Origin: Streptomyces sp. NBC_01314
GTDB lineage: Bacteria > Actinomycetota > Actinomycetes > Streptomycetales > Streptomycetaceae
Length of the DNA stretch: 64,000 bases
Assembly (NCBI RefSeq): GCF_041435215.1
Contig: NZ_CP108394.1
Span: 8,432,001 to 8,496,000, forward strand
Reading direction: 5' to 3'
The translations under genes and the position numbers were made by a program. Shown here in pieces: positions 17,856-26,468 of the stretch. Under the pieces are notes generated by a model. It searched no databases and was not told where the DNA came from. It was given only the letters and a program-made list of their open reading frames with translations. Each line of letters opens with the position of its first letter. Positions within the stretch are counted from its first letter, which is position 1.

Positions 17856-17920
17856 AAGGTTTTCCGGGGGCCGCGCGGGGGCCCGGGCGTTCTGCGGGCC
17901 GGCAGTCGGCCGTGGCCGGC

Positions 17921-17942
17921 CGCGCGGTTCCCCGCGCCCCTT
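17921..17942 (-). repeat. Dispersed Streptomyces intergenic repeat, copy 2
   Basis: CGCGCGGTTCCCCGCGCCCC on the plus strand reads GGGGCGCGGGGAACCGCGCG on the minus strand, matching the copies at 13098 and 63421. It lies in the 208-bp gap between pepN and the decarboxylase gene. Nearby, GTTGTAATCAAC (about 17985-17997) is a small palindrome in the probable promoter region of the decarboxylase. Confidence 0.5.
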
Positions 17943-18063
17943 CGAGGCGCGCTGCCGCTCAGGGCACGCTCTCGTACCCTCTTTTGGTTGTAATCAACGT
18001 CCTTTTCGGGCTCAGCACCCGATCGGCGTACAAAATGGGATTCCCCGTGCTCCGGAGGAATCC

Positions 18064-19509
18064 ATGACCACTCCGCCCCTCGCCTCGGGACCCCGAGGCC
18101 CCGGCGCGCTCCGCCCGCTGCTCGACACGGTGCTCGACGCGTTGCGGGAGGGGACCGAGGCCCGGGGCGGCCCCCTCCCCGCCGGCGGGCCGGAAGCGGT
18201 AGCGGCGCAGGTGCGGGACACACTCGGTGAGGCGCTGCCCGCCGAAGGCGAGCCGGACGCCCTCCACCGGCTGGTCCGGGCCCTCGCGGCAGGCACCGCC
18301 GACCCCGCCGACCCCCTGTGCGCGGCCCACCTCCACACACCACCCCTGGCCGTCGCCGCCGCCGCGGACCTCGCCGCCTCCGTGCTGAACCCTTCCCTCG
18401 ACTCCTGGGACCAGGCCCCGGCAGCCTCCGCGCTCGAAGCGCTGGTGACCCGGGCGCTGGCCGAGGAGGCCGGCGCCGCCGACGCGCTGGTCACCACCGG
18501 CGGCACCGAGTCCAACCACCTCGCCCTCCTGCTGGCCCGGGAGGCGCACCCCGGAGTACGCCTCATCTGCGGGGCCAACGCCCACCACTCCCTCCCCCGC
18601 GCCGCCTGGCTCCTCGGCCTCCCCGAGCCCGTCGTCATCCCCACCCCCGCCGGCACCCTCGACCCCGCCACCCTGGACGACGCCCTCACCCACCTCCAGG
18701 GGCCCCTCCTCGTGGCCGCCACCGCAGGCACCACCGACGCCGGGCTCATCGACCCGCTGCCCGAGATCGCCGCCCTGTGCGAGACCCACGGCGCCCGGCT
18801 CCACATCGACGCGGCCTACGGCGGAGGCCTCCTCTTCAGCGACCGGCACCGAGCCCGCCTCGACGGCCTCGCCCGCGCCCACACCATCACCCTGGACCTG
18901 CACAAACTCGGCTGGCAGCCGGCAGCCGCCGGACTCCTCGCCGTACGCGACGCACCGGACCTCGCCGTACTCGAACACCGAGCCGACTACCTCAACGCGG
19001 ACGACGACACCGCGGCCGGCCTGCCCGACCTGCTCGGCCGGTCCCTGCGGACCACCCGACGGCCCGACATCCTCAAGATCGCCGTCACCCTCAAGACCCT
19101 GGGCCGCACCGGACTCGGCGCGCTCGTCGACCAGGTCTGCGCTCTCGCCCAGGAGTTCGCCGCCACCGTCGAGGCACACCCCGGCTTCGAACTCCACGAC
19201 CGGCCCACCATCAGCACGGTCCTCTTCCGGCCCACCGGCGCGTCCGACGACACCGTCGCCGCCGTACGCCGCCGACTCCTCCACGACGGCCGGGCCGTCA
19301 TAGGCCGCGCCCAACTCGACGGCCGACTGTGGCTCAAGGCCACCCTGCTCAACCCCCACACCCAGCCGGGCGACCTCACCACCCTGCTGAAACTCGTGGA
19401 AGCCACAGAACTCGCGGAACTCGCACCACCCACAACACCCGCAGAACTCGCCGCACCCCCGGAACTCGCGGTACCCGCAGAACTCCCCGAAGGACACACC
19501 CCCACATGA
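18064..19509 (+). CDS. PLP-dependent group II decarboxylase, DesA-like
   Basis: A 481-residue pyridoxal-phosphate decarboxylase of the diaminobutyrate/lysine/aromatic group. TTGGTESNHLALLLAREAHPG, the PLP-stacking ANAHHSLPRAAW, HIDAAYGGG and the Schiff-base Lys281 in LDLHKLGWQP are all present. CGGAGGA precedes the ATG. The final 35 residues are Glu/Leu/Ala/Pro repeats. The next gene, overlapping by four bases, encodes an amine N-hydroxylase; this pairing is that of desferrioxamine DesA-DesB, where lysine is decarboxylated to cadaverine. Lysine or ornithine is therefore the likely substrate, but the rest of a siderophore cluster is missing. Confidence 0.87.
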   Translation: MTTPPLASGPRGPGALRPLLDTVLDALREGTEARGGPLPAGGPEAVAAQVRDTLGEALPAEGEPDALHRLVRALAAGTADPADPLCAAHLHTPPLAVAAAADLAASVLNPSLDSWDQAPAASALEALVTRALAEEAGAADALVTTGGTESNHLALLLAREAHPGVRLICGANAHHSLPRAAWLLGLPEPVVIPTPAGTLDPATLDDALTHLQGPLLVAATAGTTDAGLIDPLPEIAALCETHGARLHIDAAYGGGLLFSDRHRARLDGLARAHTITLDLHKLGWQPAAAGLLAVRDAPDLAVLEHRADYLNADDDTAAGLPDLLGRSLRTTRRPDILKIAVTLKTLGRTGLGALVDQVCALAQEFAATVEAHPGFELHDRPTISTVLFRPTGASDDTVAAVRRRLLHDGRAVIGRAQLDGRLWLKATLLNPHTQPGDLTTLLKLVEATELAELAPPTTPAELAAPPELAVPAELPEGHTPT

Positions 19510-20948
19510 GCACGCCCCCAGAGCACGACCAGCGCGAACCCGAAGCCCCCCGCGACCTCGTCGGCGTCGGCATCGGACCAGCCAACCTCTCCCTCGCCGC
19601 CCTCGCCCAGCCCCTCACCGAACTCGACGCCGTCTTCTACGAGCAACGCCCCGGCTTCGACTGGCACCCGGGGCTCCTCATCGAGGGCGCCACGGTCCAA
19701 GTCCCGTTCCTGGCCGACCTGGTGACACTCGCCGACCCCCAAAGCCCCTGGTCGTTCCTGAACTACCTCAGGACCCGCGACCGGCTCTTCCCGTTCTACT
19801 TCGCCGAGCGCTTCCACATCCAGCGCGCCGAGTACGACGCCTACTGCCGCTGGGTCGCCGAGAACCTGCCGGGACTACGGTTCGGGCACCAGGTCGACTC
19901 GGTGCGCTGGAACCCCGAACGAGAACTCTTCGAGGTCGACCACATCCGACTGGACGGCGACGGCGACGGCGAAGCCGAGGCACTCGGCCGTACCTACACC
20001 CGCAACATCGTGCTCGGCGTCGGCACCGAACCACATGTCCCCGAACCCCTCAAGCCGCTCGTCGAGGCGGCCGGCGTGCCCGTCATCCATGCCGCGGACT
20101 ACCTCGACGAGCGCGACCGCCTCCTGGCCGCCGGACACATCACCGTCATCGGAGCGGGACAGTCCGGAGCCGAGGTCTTCCTCGACCTGCTGCGCCACCG
20201 GCCCGCCGGCCGGGAACGACTGCACTGGCTCGGCCGCACGGAAGCCTTCGCGCCCATGGAGTACTCCAAGCTGGGCCTGGAACACTTCACACCGGACTAC
20301 ACCCGCTACTTCCACGCCCTCGCCGAACCCACCCGGGACCGCCTCGTCGCCGCCCAGTGGCAGCTCCACAAGGGCATCGGCTCCGACACGATCGCCGCCA
20401 TCCACGACGAGCTGTACCGCCGCACCCACGACGGCGGCTGGCCCGACGCCGTCCTCACCCCCGGCGTGCACGTCCGCACGGCCGGCCGGCTCGCCACCAC
20501 CAAGGTCGAACTCCACCTCGAACACCTCGAACAGGGCACCCGCTCCCGCCTCACCACCGACGCCGTCGTCCTCGCCACCGGCTACCAGGAGCGCCCCCTC
20601 GACCGCGTCCTCGCCGGCCTCGACCCGTACATGCGGCGCGACAGCCGCGAGCGGCCCCGGGTCGACGACGGATTCCGGATGATCCTCGACCCGTCCGTCA
20701 CCGCCGCCGGCTGCCACGTCTACGTCCAGAACGCCGAACTGCACACCCACGGCATCGGCGCCCCCGACCTCGGCCTCGCCGCCTGGCGCAGCGCCACCAT
20801 CCTCAACACCCTCACCGGCAAGGAGCCCTACCCCCTGCCGGGCCGCACCGCCTTCACCACCTTCGGCCTCGGACCACGGCCGCAGATCCCGCCCGCCCGG
20901 CAGGAGAAAACCCTCACCCCACTGACCCCACTCGTCGACGTAAGGTAA
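19506..20948 (+). CDS. Lysine/ornithine/diamine N-monooxygenase, DesB-like
   Basis: A 480-residue flavin N-hydroxylating monooxygenase (IucD/SidA/DesB family). VGVGIGPANLSLAALAQPL binds FAD; FEQRPGFDWHPG-like context, VPFLADLVTLADPQSPWSFLNYL and the NADPH segment VIGAGQSGAEVFLDLL near residue 218 are diagnostic; ATGYQERPL closes the FAD domain. It introduces an N-hydroxyl on a diamine or lysine side chain, the first step to hydroxamate siderophores. The ATG overlaps the decarboxylase stop (ATGA), so the two are coupled: decarboxylation, then N-hydroxylation. No acyltransferase or NIS synthetase is adjacent. Confidence 0.9.
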   Translation: MSTPPEHDQREPEAPRDLVGVGIGPANLSLAALAQPLTELDAVFYEQRPGFDWHPGLLIEGATVQVPFLADLVTLADPQSPWSFLNYLRTRDRLFPFYFAERFHIQRAEYDAYCRWVAENLPGLRFGHQVDSVRWNPERELFEVDHIRLDGDGDGEAEALGRTYTRNIVLGVGTEPHVPEPLKPLVEAAGVPVIHAADYLDERDRLLAAGHITVIGAGQSGAEVFLDLLRHRPAGRERLHWLGRTEAFAPMEYSKLGLEHFTPDYTRYFHALAEPTRDRLVAAQWQLHKGIGSDTIAAIHDELYRRTHDGGWPDAVLTPGVHVRTAGRLATTKVELHLEHLEQGTRSRLTTDAVVLATGYQERPLDRVLAGLDPYMRRDSRERPRVDDGFRMILDPSVTAAGCHVYVQNAELHTHGIGAPDLGLAAWRSATILNTLTGKEPYPLPGRTAFTTFGLGPRPQIPPARQEKTLTPLTPLVDVR

Positions 20949-21013
20949 TCGACGAGCAAAGAAGTAGGGCAGCAGTGGTGACGGCTGCAAGAAACCTGCC
21001 TACCTTTCGGGCC

Positions 21014-22177
21014 ATGACCAGCACCCGCGCCGGCACCACCTGGATCGCCGCCCACCGCTCCGCCGTGATCGACCCCCACGAAGCCTTCAAACTCTTCGAG
21101 GTCCGAAGCTTCACCGACCAGACCGTGCGCCAGACCCTCCGCCCAGCAGGCGGCGGCCAGGCCCTACGCGTCCGCCTCAGCAACCGCTACGGCCACACAC
21201 CCCTCCACATCGGCGGCGCCCACCTCGCCCACCGCACCGAGGGCAGCGCCATCGACCCCGCCACCGACGTCACCCTCCTCTTCGCCGGCGCCGAAACCAT
21301 CACCGTCCCACCCGGCGAGGAGGCCATCAGCGACCCCGTCGAAGGCACCGTCACCGCCGGCCGGGAACTCGCCCTCAGCCTCTACCTCCCCGGCGACACC
21401 GGCCTCACCACACACACCGCGAACCCCTACGACGTAGGCCACGCCGTCCCCGGCGACCAGCTCACCGCCGAATCCCTCGACGAGTACGACGAGCTGATCA
21501 CCGGGCACTTCGTCACCGGCATCGACGTCCTCGCCCCCGACAGCACCCGCATCGCCGTCGCCTTCGGAGACTCCTGGATCGAAGGCATGGCCACCACCCC
21601 CGGCACCGGCAGCAGCTTCCCCGCCCAACTCGGCCACCGCCTCACAGACGGCTGGATCGTCGCCACCGGCATCTCCGGCAACCGACTCCTCACCGACGAG
21701 ATCGGCGCCCACCTGCTCTCCCGCGTCCAGCACGACGTCCTCGACATACCCGGCGCCAGCCACGTCATCATCCACACCGGCCTCAACGACCTCGGCCTGC
21801 CCGGCGCCATCGCCTACCCCGAACCCGCCAAACTCCCCACGGCCGCCGACCTCATCACCGGCCTCACCACCCTCGCCGACCGCCTCCACGCCGCAGGCCT
21901 CACCGCCATCGGCACCACCATCGGCCCCTACGCCGGCACCGTCTACCCCGGCTACGACACCGACGAAGGTCAAGCCGTACGTGCCGAGGTCAACACCTGG
22001 CTCCTCGGCGACACCCACCCCTTCGACGCCGTCATCGACATCGCCGCCGCCGTCGCGGACCCGGACCACCCCACCCGCATCCGCGACGACCTCAACAGCG
22101 GCGACGGCCTCCACGTCAACGACGCCGGCGCGAAAGCCATCGCCGACGCCGTGGACCTGTCACTCCTGAACCTCTAG
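21014..22177 (+). CDS. SGNH/GDSL family hydrolase
   Basis: A 387-residue ester hydrolase. Block I is AFGDSWIEG (nucleophile Ser), block II ISGNRLL, block III HTGLNDLG, and block V DGLHVND with the catalytic Asp and His, so the site is complete. About 180 residues ahead of block I form a beta-rich N-terminal domain found in bacterial SGNH hydrolases acting on carbohydrate esters. No signal peptide is visible. The ATG at 21014 follows the N-monooxygenase gene by 65 bp; it could share its transcript. It overlaps the convergent nucleotidase gene by four bases. Confidence 0.88.
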   Translation: MTSTRAGTTWIAAHRSAVIDPHEAFKLFEVRSFTDQTVRQTLRPAGGGQALRVRLSNRYGHTPLHIGGAHLAHRTEGSAIDPATDVTLLFAGAETITVPPGEEAISDPVEGTVTAGRELALSLYLPGDTGLTTHTANPYDVGHAVPGDQLTAESLDEYDELITGHFVTGIDVLAPDSTRIAVAFGDSWIEGMATTPGTGSSFPAQLGHRLTDGWIVATGISGNRLLTDEIGAHLLSRVQHDVLDIPGASHVIIHTGLNDLGLPGAIAYPEPAKLPTAADLITGLTTLADRLHAAGLTAIGTTIGPYAGTVYPGYDTDEGQAVRAEVNTWLLGDTHPFDAVIDIAAAVADPDHPTRIRDDLNSGDGLHVNDAGAKAIADAVDLSLLNL

Positions 22178-23982
22178 AAGACCGGCGTACCGTTCCGCGT
22201 CAACTTCCAGTCCACCGACGCGAACGCCGCCGGATCGATCGACCCCTTCGCCTTCACCCACGCGATCATCGTGTTACGAATCTCGTCCGAGTTCGACCAC
22301 AGCAGCTGGGCCGCGGCCACATGCGGGAAGTTGCCACCGCCGTTGGCCCGGTAGTTGTTCACCGCGAACACGAACTTCCGGTCGTCCGCCAACGCCACCC
22401 CCTCGAACAGCACGTTCGAGATACGCGACCCCGCCGGCTTCGCGATATCGATCTCGTACGACAGACCACTCACCGCGTCGTAGTTGTAGTCCGGCGTCCC
22501 GTTCGCGTTCGTCAGCTTCGCCGGATCGATCACCGCGTCCGCCGCCGTCTGCACGAAGTAGTTCGCCGAGAACTCCAGATACGCCTTCATCTGCGCACCC
22601 GTCATCAGACGCGCCTCCAGCGTGTTCTCGAAGACATACAGACCCGCCACGTCCCGAATGCTGACGTTCCCCGCCGGAATCACCGCGCTCCGCGAGAACG
22701 CCGCCGCCTGCGACAACACCGGCAGCGACCCGTACTCGGAGGAGGAGAGGGCCTGCTTCACCGTGTCGGCCTGAATGTGGTTGATCAGATCGATGATCGC
22801 CACATCCTTGTACGGCGCCTCCACCGACGTCATCTCGGCAGCGTTCGTACCGATGATCTGATTGACGTACGCGACGACCTTCTTGTGCTCGTCAACGAGC
22901 ATCGACACGATCTTCGGGTCCTCCTCCACCGCGTTGGAGTTGAGAACCTGCGCGCCGACCCTCTCGACCTCCCAGCGGCCCTTGCCCCACACCAGCTCGA
23001 AGTCGAACAGCGTCAGCCGCTGCCCCCACTTCAGCGGCTCCGACAGCACGACCTTCTTACCGGTCTCCTTGTTGGTGACGAAGTACTCCGGAATCTCCGT
23101 GTGCGCGTGCCCCACCAGAATCGCGTCGATCCCCGGCACCTGCTCGGCCACCAGCCCGGCCGCGTTCTCGATGTACGGCAACTGATCACCGTACGAAGAG
23201 GTGCCGGACGACCCACTGTGCGCCGACACGATGACGACATCCGCCCCCATCGACCGCAGCTTCGGCACCCACTTCGCGGCCTGCTCCTCAAGCCCCGGGA
23301 ACGTCATCTTCCCCTGCACATTGGCCTTGTCCCAGATCGCGATACCCGGGTTCGTGAGCCCCAGCACCGCCACCTTCACATCCCGCCCGTGCGACGCACG
23401 CATCCGGTGCATGCTGTACGGCGGGAACGCCGGCAGAAGCGTCTTGGCATCCAGCGCGTTCGCACCCAGCAACGGGAAACGACACTGCTTCTGGAACTTC
23501 CGCAGCACCGGAATGCCATAGTTGAACTCGTGGTTGCCCAGCGCCGCCGCGTCGTAGTCCATCGCGTTCATCGCCTGCGCCATCGGATGCACCGGACCAC
23601 CCTTGGCGGTGATCGGGTCCACCTTCGCGTAGTAGTACGACAGCTGCGTGCCCTGGATGGTGTCACCGGCATCGATGAGCAGCGTGTTCCGCCGCCCCTT
23701 CTCCTTGCGGATCCGGTTCACCAGCGTGGAGATCTTCGCCAGACCGACGTCGTTGTGCGCCTTGTCGTCGAACTCCTTGTCCGTGAAGTAGTCCCAGTTG
23801 AAGACATTGCCGTGCAGGTCGGTCGTCCCCATCACGGTGAACCTGTACCGGTCGGGGTCCTTCTTCCCGCCACCCTTCACCTCGGCCGCCTGCGCACTCG
23901 GAGCCATGGCCGAACCGGCGATGGCCACTCCCGCACCGGTCACGGCCGACTTCTTCAGGAACTTCCGGCGGTTCAAGGGCAT
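22174..23982 (-). CDS. Tat-exported 5'-nucleotidase / 2',3'-cyclic phosphodiesterase
   Basis: A 602-residue secreted metallophosphoesterase that removes phosphate from nucleotides outside the cell. The N-terminus NRRKFLKKSAVTGAGVAIAG is a twin-arginine signal. The dinuclear metal site is complete: GTTDLHG near residue 52, DAGDTIQG, ALGNHEFNYG, SAHSG and VGHAHTEIPE. The C-terminal nucleotide-binding domain follows, with YDAVSGLSYEID and NNYRANGGGNFPH. It is divergent from the SIMPL-domain gene; the divergent gap carries a 13-bp direct repeat. Phosphate scavenging is the likely role. Confidence 0.93.
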   Translation of the reverse strand: MPLNRRKFLKKSAVTGAGVAIAGSAMAPSAQAAEVKGGGKKDPDRYRFTVMGTTDLHGNVFNWDYFTDKEFDDKAHNDVGLAKISTLVNRIRKEKGRRNTLLIDAGDTIQGTQLSYYYAKVDPITAKGGPVHPMAQAMNAMDYDAAALGNHEFNYGIPVLRKFQKQCRFPLLGANALDAKTLLPAFPPYSMHRMRASHGRDVKVAVLGLTNPGIAIWDKANVQGKMTFPGLEEQAAKWVPKLRSMGADVVIVSAHSGSSGTSSYGDQLPYIENAAGLVAEQVPGIDAILVGHAHTEIPEYFVTNKETGKKVVLSEPLKWGQRLTLFDFELVWGKGRWEVERVGAQVLNSNAVEEDPKIVSMLVDEHKKVVAYVNQIIGTNAAEMTSVEAPYKDVAIIDLINHIQADTVKQALSSSEYGSLPVLSQAAAFSRSAVIPAGNVSIRDVAGLYVFENTLEARLMTGAQMKAYLEFSANYFVQTAADAVIDPAKLTNANGTPDYNYDAVSGLSYEIDIAKPAGSRISNVLFEGVALADDRKFVFAVNNYRANGGGNFPHVAAAQLLWSNSDEIRNTMIAWVKAKGSIDPAAFASVDWKLTRNGTPVF

Positions 23983-24013
23983 GTCGGGTACTCCTCGGAG
24001 GAACGGACGATCT

Positions 24014-24071
24014 CAACGCGCGTAGACAATAGTCGGCAGAACAAACGGCCACATGACACAACGCGCGTAGA
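24014..24071. promoter_or_regulatory. 13-bp direct repeat in a divergent promoter
   Basis: CAACGCGCGTAGA occurs at 24014-24026 and again at 24059-24071, 45 bp apart centre to centre, between the nucleotidase and SIMPL genes. Spacing of about four helical turns would put both on one DNA face. It does not match the Streptomyces PhoP box GTTCACC. The role as a regulator site is inferred. Confidence 0.4.
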
Positions 24072-24169
24072 TTCTGACCCGTACCGCCCCCACCGCAACA
24101 GACCCCACAGGTTTCGATCTGGTGACCCGCACGGTCAGCGACCACACCACCGGTGACAGAGTGGGACGT

Positions 24170-24886
24170 ATGACCACCAGCCCAGAGGAAGCCCAACCCC
24201 CGGCCGTCCCCTACGGCACCCCCGACGCACCCCGCATCGCCGTCCGCGGCGAAGCCCACCTCGAAGTCGACCCCGAGACAGCCCGCATCGGAATCACCGT
24301 CCTCGCCCGCGGCAAGGACCGGCGCACCGCCCTCGACGACCTCACCCGCCGCAACACCACCGTCCTCGACCTCGTCAAAACCTACGGCGAAGCAGTCGAA
24401 CGCCTGGAGACCGGCGCCTTCTCCATCACCCCCGAACTGAAGGAGAAGAGCAGAGGCGAAAGAATCCAGGCCTACCACGGCCGCGTCCACATCACCGCCG
24501 AGCTGACCGACTTCACCGCACTGGGCGAACTCACCACCCGCCTCGCAGACCTCGACCTCACACGCGTCGACGGCCCCTGGTGGTCCCTCCGCCCCGACTC
24601 ACCCGCCCACAAACGAGCCCGACAGCAGGCCGTACGGGAAGCCGTACAACGCGCCAGGGAGTACGCGGAAGCCCTGGGCACCTCCCTGGCCGCCCTGGTC
24701 GAACTCGCCGACATCGGCGCGGAGGCACCCCAACCCCTCCACCCGGCCGGCCCAGGCGGCCGTATGCGATCCATGATCGCCGGAGCCGAGGACACCACCG
24801 CCGCCCCCCTCGACCTCGAACCCCAACGGCAACGCGTCCACGCACAGGTCAACGCCCGCTTCACGATGCTGCCACCACAACTGTGA
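24170..24886 (+). CDS. SIMPL domain (DUF541) protein
   Basis: A 238-residue protein of the SIMPL/DUF541 family. RGEAHLEVDPETARIGITVLARGKDRRTALDDL and the helix AVREAVQRAREYAEALG are typical. No signal peptide is seen, in contrast to many Gram-negative members. The ATG at 24170 is preferred over an upstream GTG because of the better-placed family start. Function is unknown; family members bind diverse partners. Confidence 0.8.
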   Translation: MTTSPEEAQPPAVPYGTPDAPRIAVRGEAHLEVDPETARIGITVLARGKDRRTALDDLTRRNTTVLDLVKTYGEAVERLETGAFSITPELKEKSRGERIQAYHGRVHITAELTDFTALGELTTRLADLDLTRVDGPWWSLRPDSPAHKRARQQAVREAVQRAREYAEALGTSLAALVELADIGAEAPQPLHPAGPGGRMRSMIAGAEDTTAAPLDLEPQRQRVHAQVNARFTMLPPQL

Positions 24887-25027
24887 CCTGCCGCAGAAGT
24901 GCCCGGGCCGCTGGACCGAGGCACCTTCAACCCTTGTGACCACTTGTCAAATACCCTTCACCCAAAGGCCGTTGAGTAGTCACGCCCCACCAAATCGCTA
25001 CCGGCGGGTAAGCCATAGGCTCGAAAC

Positions 25028-26464
25028 ATGCGCCGAGCAAAGATCGTCTGCACCCTCGGGCCCGCCACCGACTCGTACGACCAGATCAAGGCACTGGTCG
25101 AGGCCGGCATGGACATCGCCCGCTTCAACCTCAGCCACGGCGGCCACGCCGAACACGACGAGCGCTACCAACACGTCCGCAAGGCCACCGACGAGACCGG
25201 CCGCAGCGTCGGCACCCTCGCCGACCTTCAAGGCCCGAAGATCCGCCTCGGCCGCTTCACCGAAGGCCCCGTACTCCTTGAACGCGGAGACACCTTCACG
25301 ATCAGCGTGGAAGAGGGGGCGGAAGGGGACAGCGAAGGCTGCGGCACGACATACACCGGCCTGGCAGCCGACGTCAGCCCCGGCGAACACATCCTCGTCG
25401 ACGACGGCAAGGTCACCCTGGAAGTCACGGCGGTCGACGGCCCCCGAATCCACACCAGGGTCGTCGAAGGCGGAATGATCTCCGACAACAAAGGGCTGAA
25501 CCTGCCGGGCGTCGCCGTCTCGGTACCCGCGCTGTCGGAGAAGGACGAGGAAGACCTCCGCTGGGCGCTCCGCACCGGCTTCGACATCATCGCGCTGTCC
25601 TTCGTGCGCTCCGGCCGGGACATCGAACACGTCCACCAGATCATGGACGAGGAGGGCCGCCGACTCCCCGTCATCGCCAAGATCGAGAAACCGCAGGCGG
25701 TCGACAACATCGAGGAGATCGTCGCGGCCTTCGACGGCATCATGGTCGCGCGCGGAGACCTGGGCGTCGAGATGCCCCTCGAACAGGTCCCCCTGGTCCA
25801 GAAACGCACGGTCAAGCTCGCGAAGCGCAACGCCAAGCCGGTCATCGTCGCCACCCAGATGCTCGACTCGATGATCAACAACTCCCGGCCGACCCGCGCC
25901 GAGGTCAGCGACGTCGCCAACGCCGTGCTCGACGGCACGGACGCGGTGATGCTGTCCGGCGAGACGAGCGTCGGCAAGTACGCGGTGGAGACGGTCCGCA
26001 CGATGAGCCGCATCGTGGCGGCGGCCGAATCGGACATGCTGGCGAAGGGCCTCCCGCCTCTCACCGAGCACAACAAACCCCGCACCCAGGGCGGCGCGAT
26101 GGCCCGCGCGGCCGCCGAGCTCGGCGACTTCCTCGACGCCAAGTTCCTGGTCGCCTTCAGCCAGTCCGGCGACACGGCCCGCCGCCTCTCCCGCTACCGC
26201 TCCCCGATCCCGCTCCTGGCCTTCACCCCGGACCCGGCGACACGCTCGCAGCTGAGCCTCACGTGGGGCGTGGAGACCTTCCTGGGCCCGAGCGTCGACT
26301 CGACGGACGCGATGGTCGACCAGGTGGACGAGCTGCTGCTGAAGTACGGCCGCTGCAAGAAGGGCGACGTGGTGGTGATCACGGCGGGCTCACCGCCGGG
26401 GGTCGCGGGCTTCACGAACATGGTGCGGGTGCATCACATCGGGGAGGAGGAAAGCCCGAAGTAG
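25028..26464 (+). CDS. pyk: Pyruvate kinase
   Basis: Converts phosphoenolpyruvate and ADP to pyruvate and ATP in glycolysis. The 478-residue protein starts RRAKIVCTLGPATDSYDQI, contains the catalytic IIAKIEKPQAVDNIEEI with active-site Lys, MVARGDLGVEMP for Mg2+, and the VATQMLDSMINNSRPTRAEVSDVANAVLDG block. The C-terminal regulatory domain is intact. It ends only four bases from the stop of the convergent homing-endonuclease-like gene, so its own terminator space has been taken. Confidence 0.97.
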   Translation: MRRAKIVCTLGPATDSYDQIKALVEAGMDIARFNLSHGGHAEHDERYQHVRKATDETGRSVGTLADLQGPKIRLGRFTEGPVLLERGDTFTISVEEGAEGDSEGCGTTYTGLAADVSPGEHILVDDGKVTLEVTAVDGPRIHTRVVEGGMISDNKGLNLPGVAVSVPALSEKDEEDLRWALRTGFDIIALSFVRSGRDIEHVHQIMDEEGRRLPVIAKIEKPQAVDNIEEIVAAFDGIMVARGDLGVEMPLEQVPLVQKRTVKLAKRNAKPVIVATQMLDSMINNSRPTRAEVSDVANAVLDGTDAVMLSGETSVGKYAVETVRTMSRIVAAAESDMLAKGLPPLTEHNKPRTQGGAMARAAAELGDFLDAKFLVAFSQSGDTARRLSRYRSPIPLLAFTPDPATRSQLSLTWGVETFLGPSVDSTDAMVDQVDELLLKYGRCKKGDVVVITAGSPPGVAGFTNMVRVHHIGEEESPK

Positions 26465-26468
26465 GGGG

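Noticed and set aside
17956..18063. Iron box (DmdR/IdeR site) upstream of the DesA-like gene
   Set aside because: The only palindrome, GTTGTAATCAAC, does not match the TTAGGTTAGGCTAACCTAA pattern.
24001..24169. PhoP box in the nucleotidase promoter
   Set aside because: No GTTCACC direct repeats in the gap; the repeat present is a different sequence.
25028..26464. Intein or intron insertion in pyk linked to the LAGLIDADG-like gene
   Set aside because: pyk is full length and uninterrupted; the endonuclease-like gene is separate and on the other strand.
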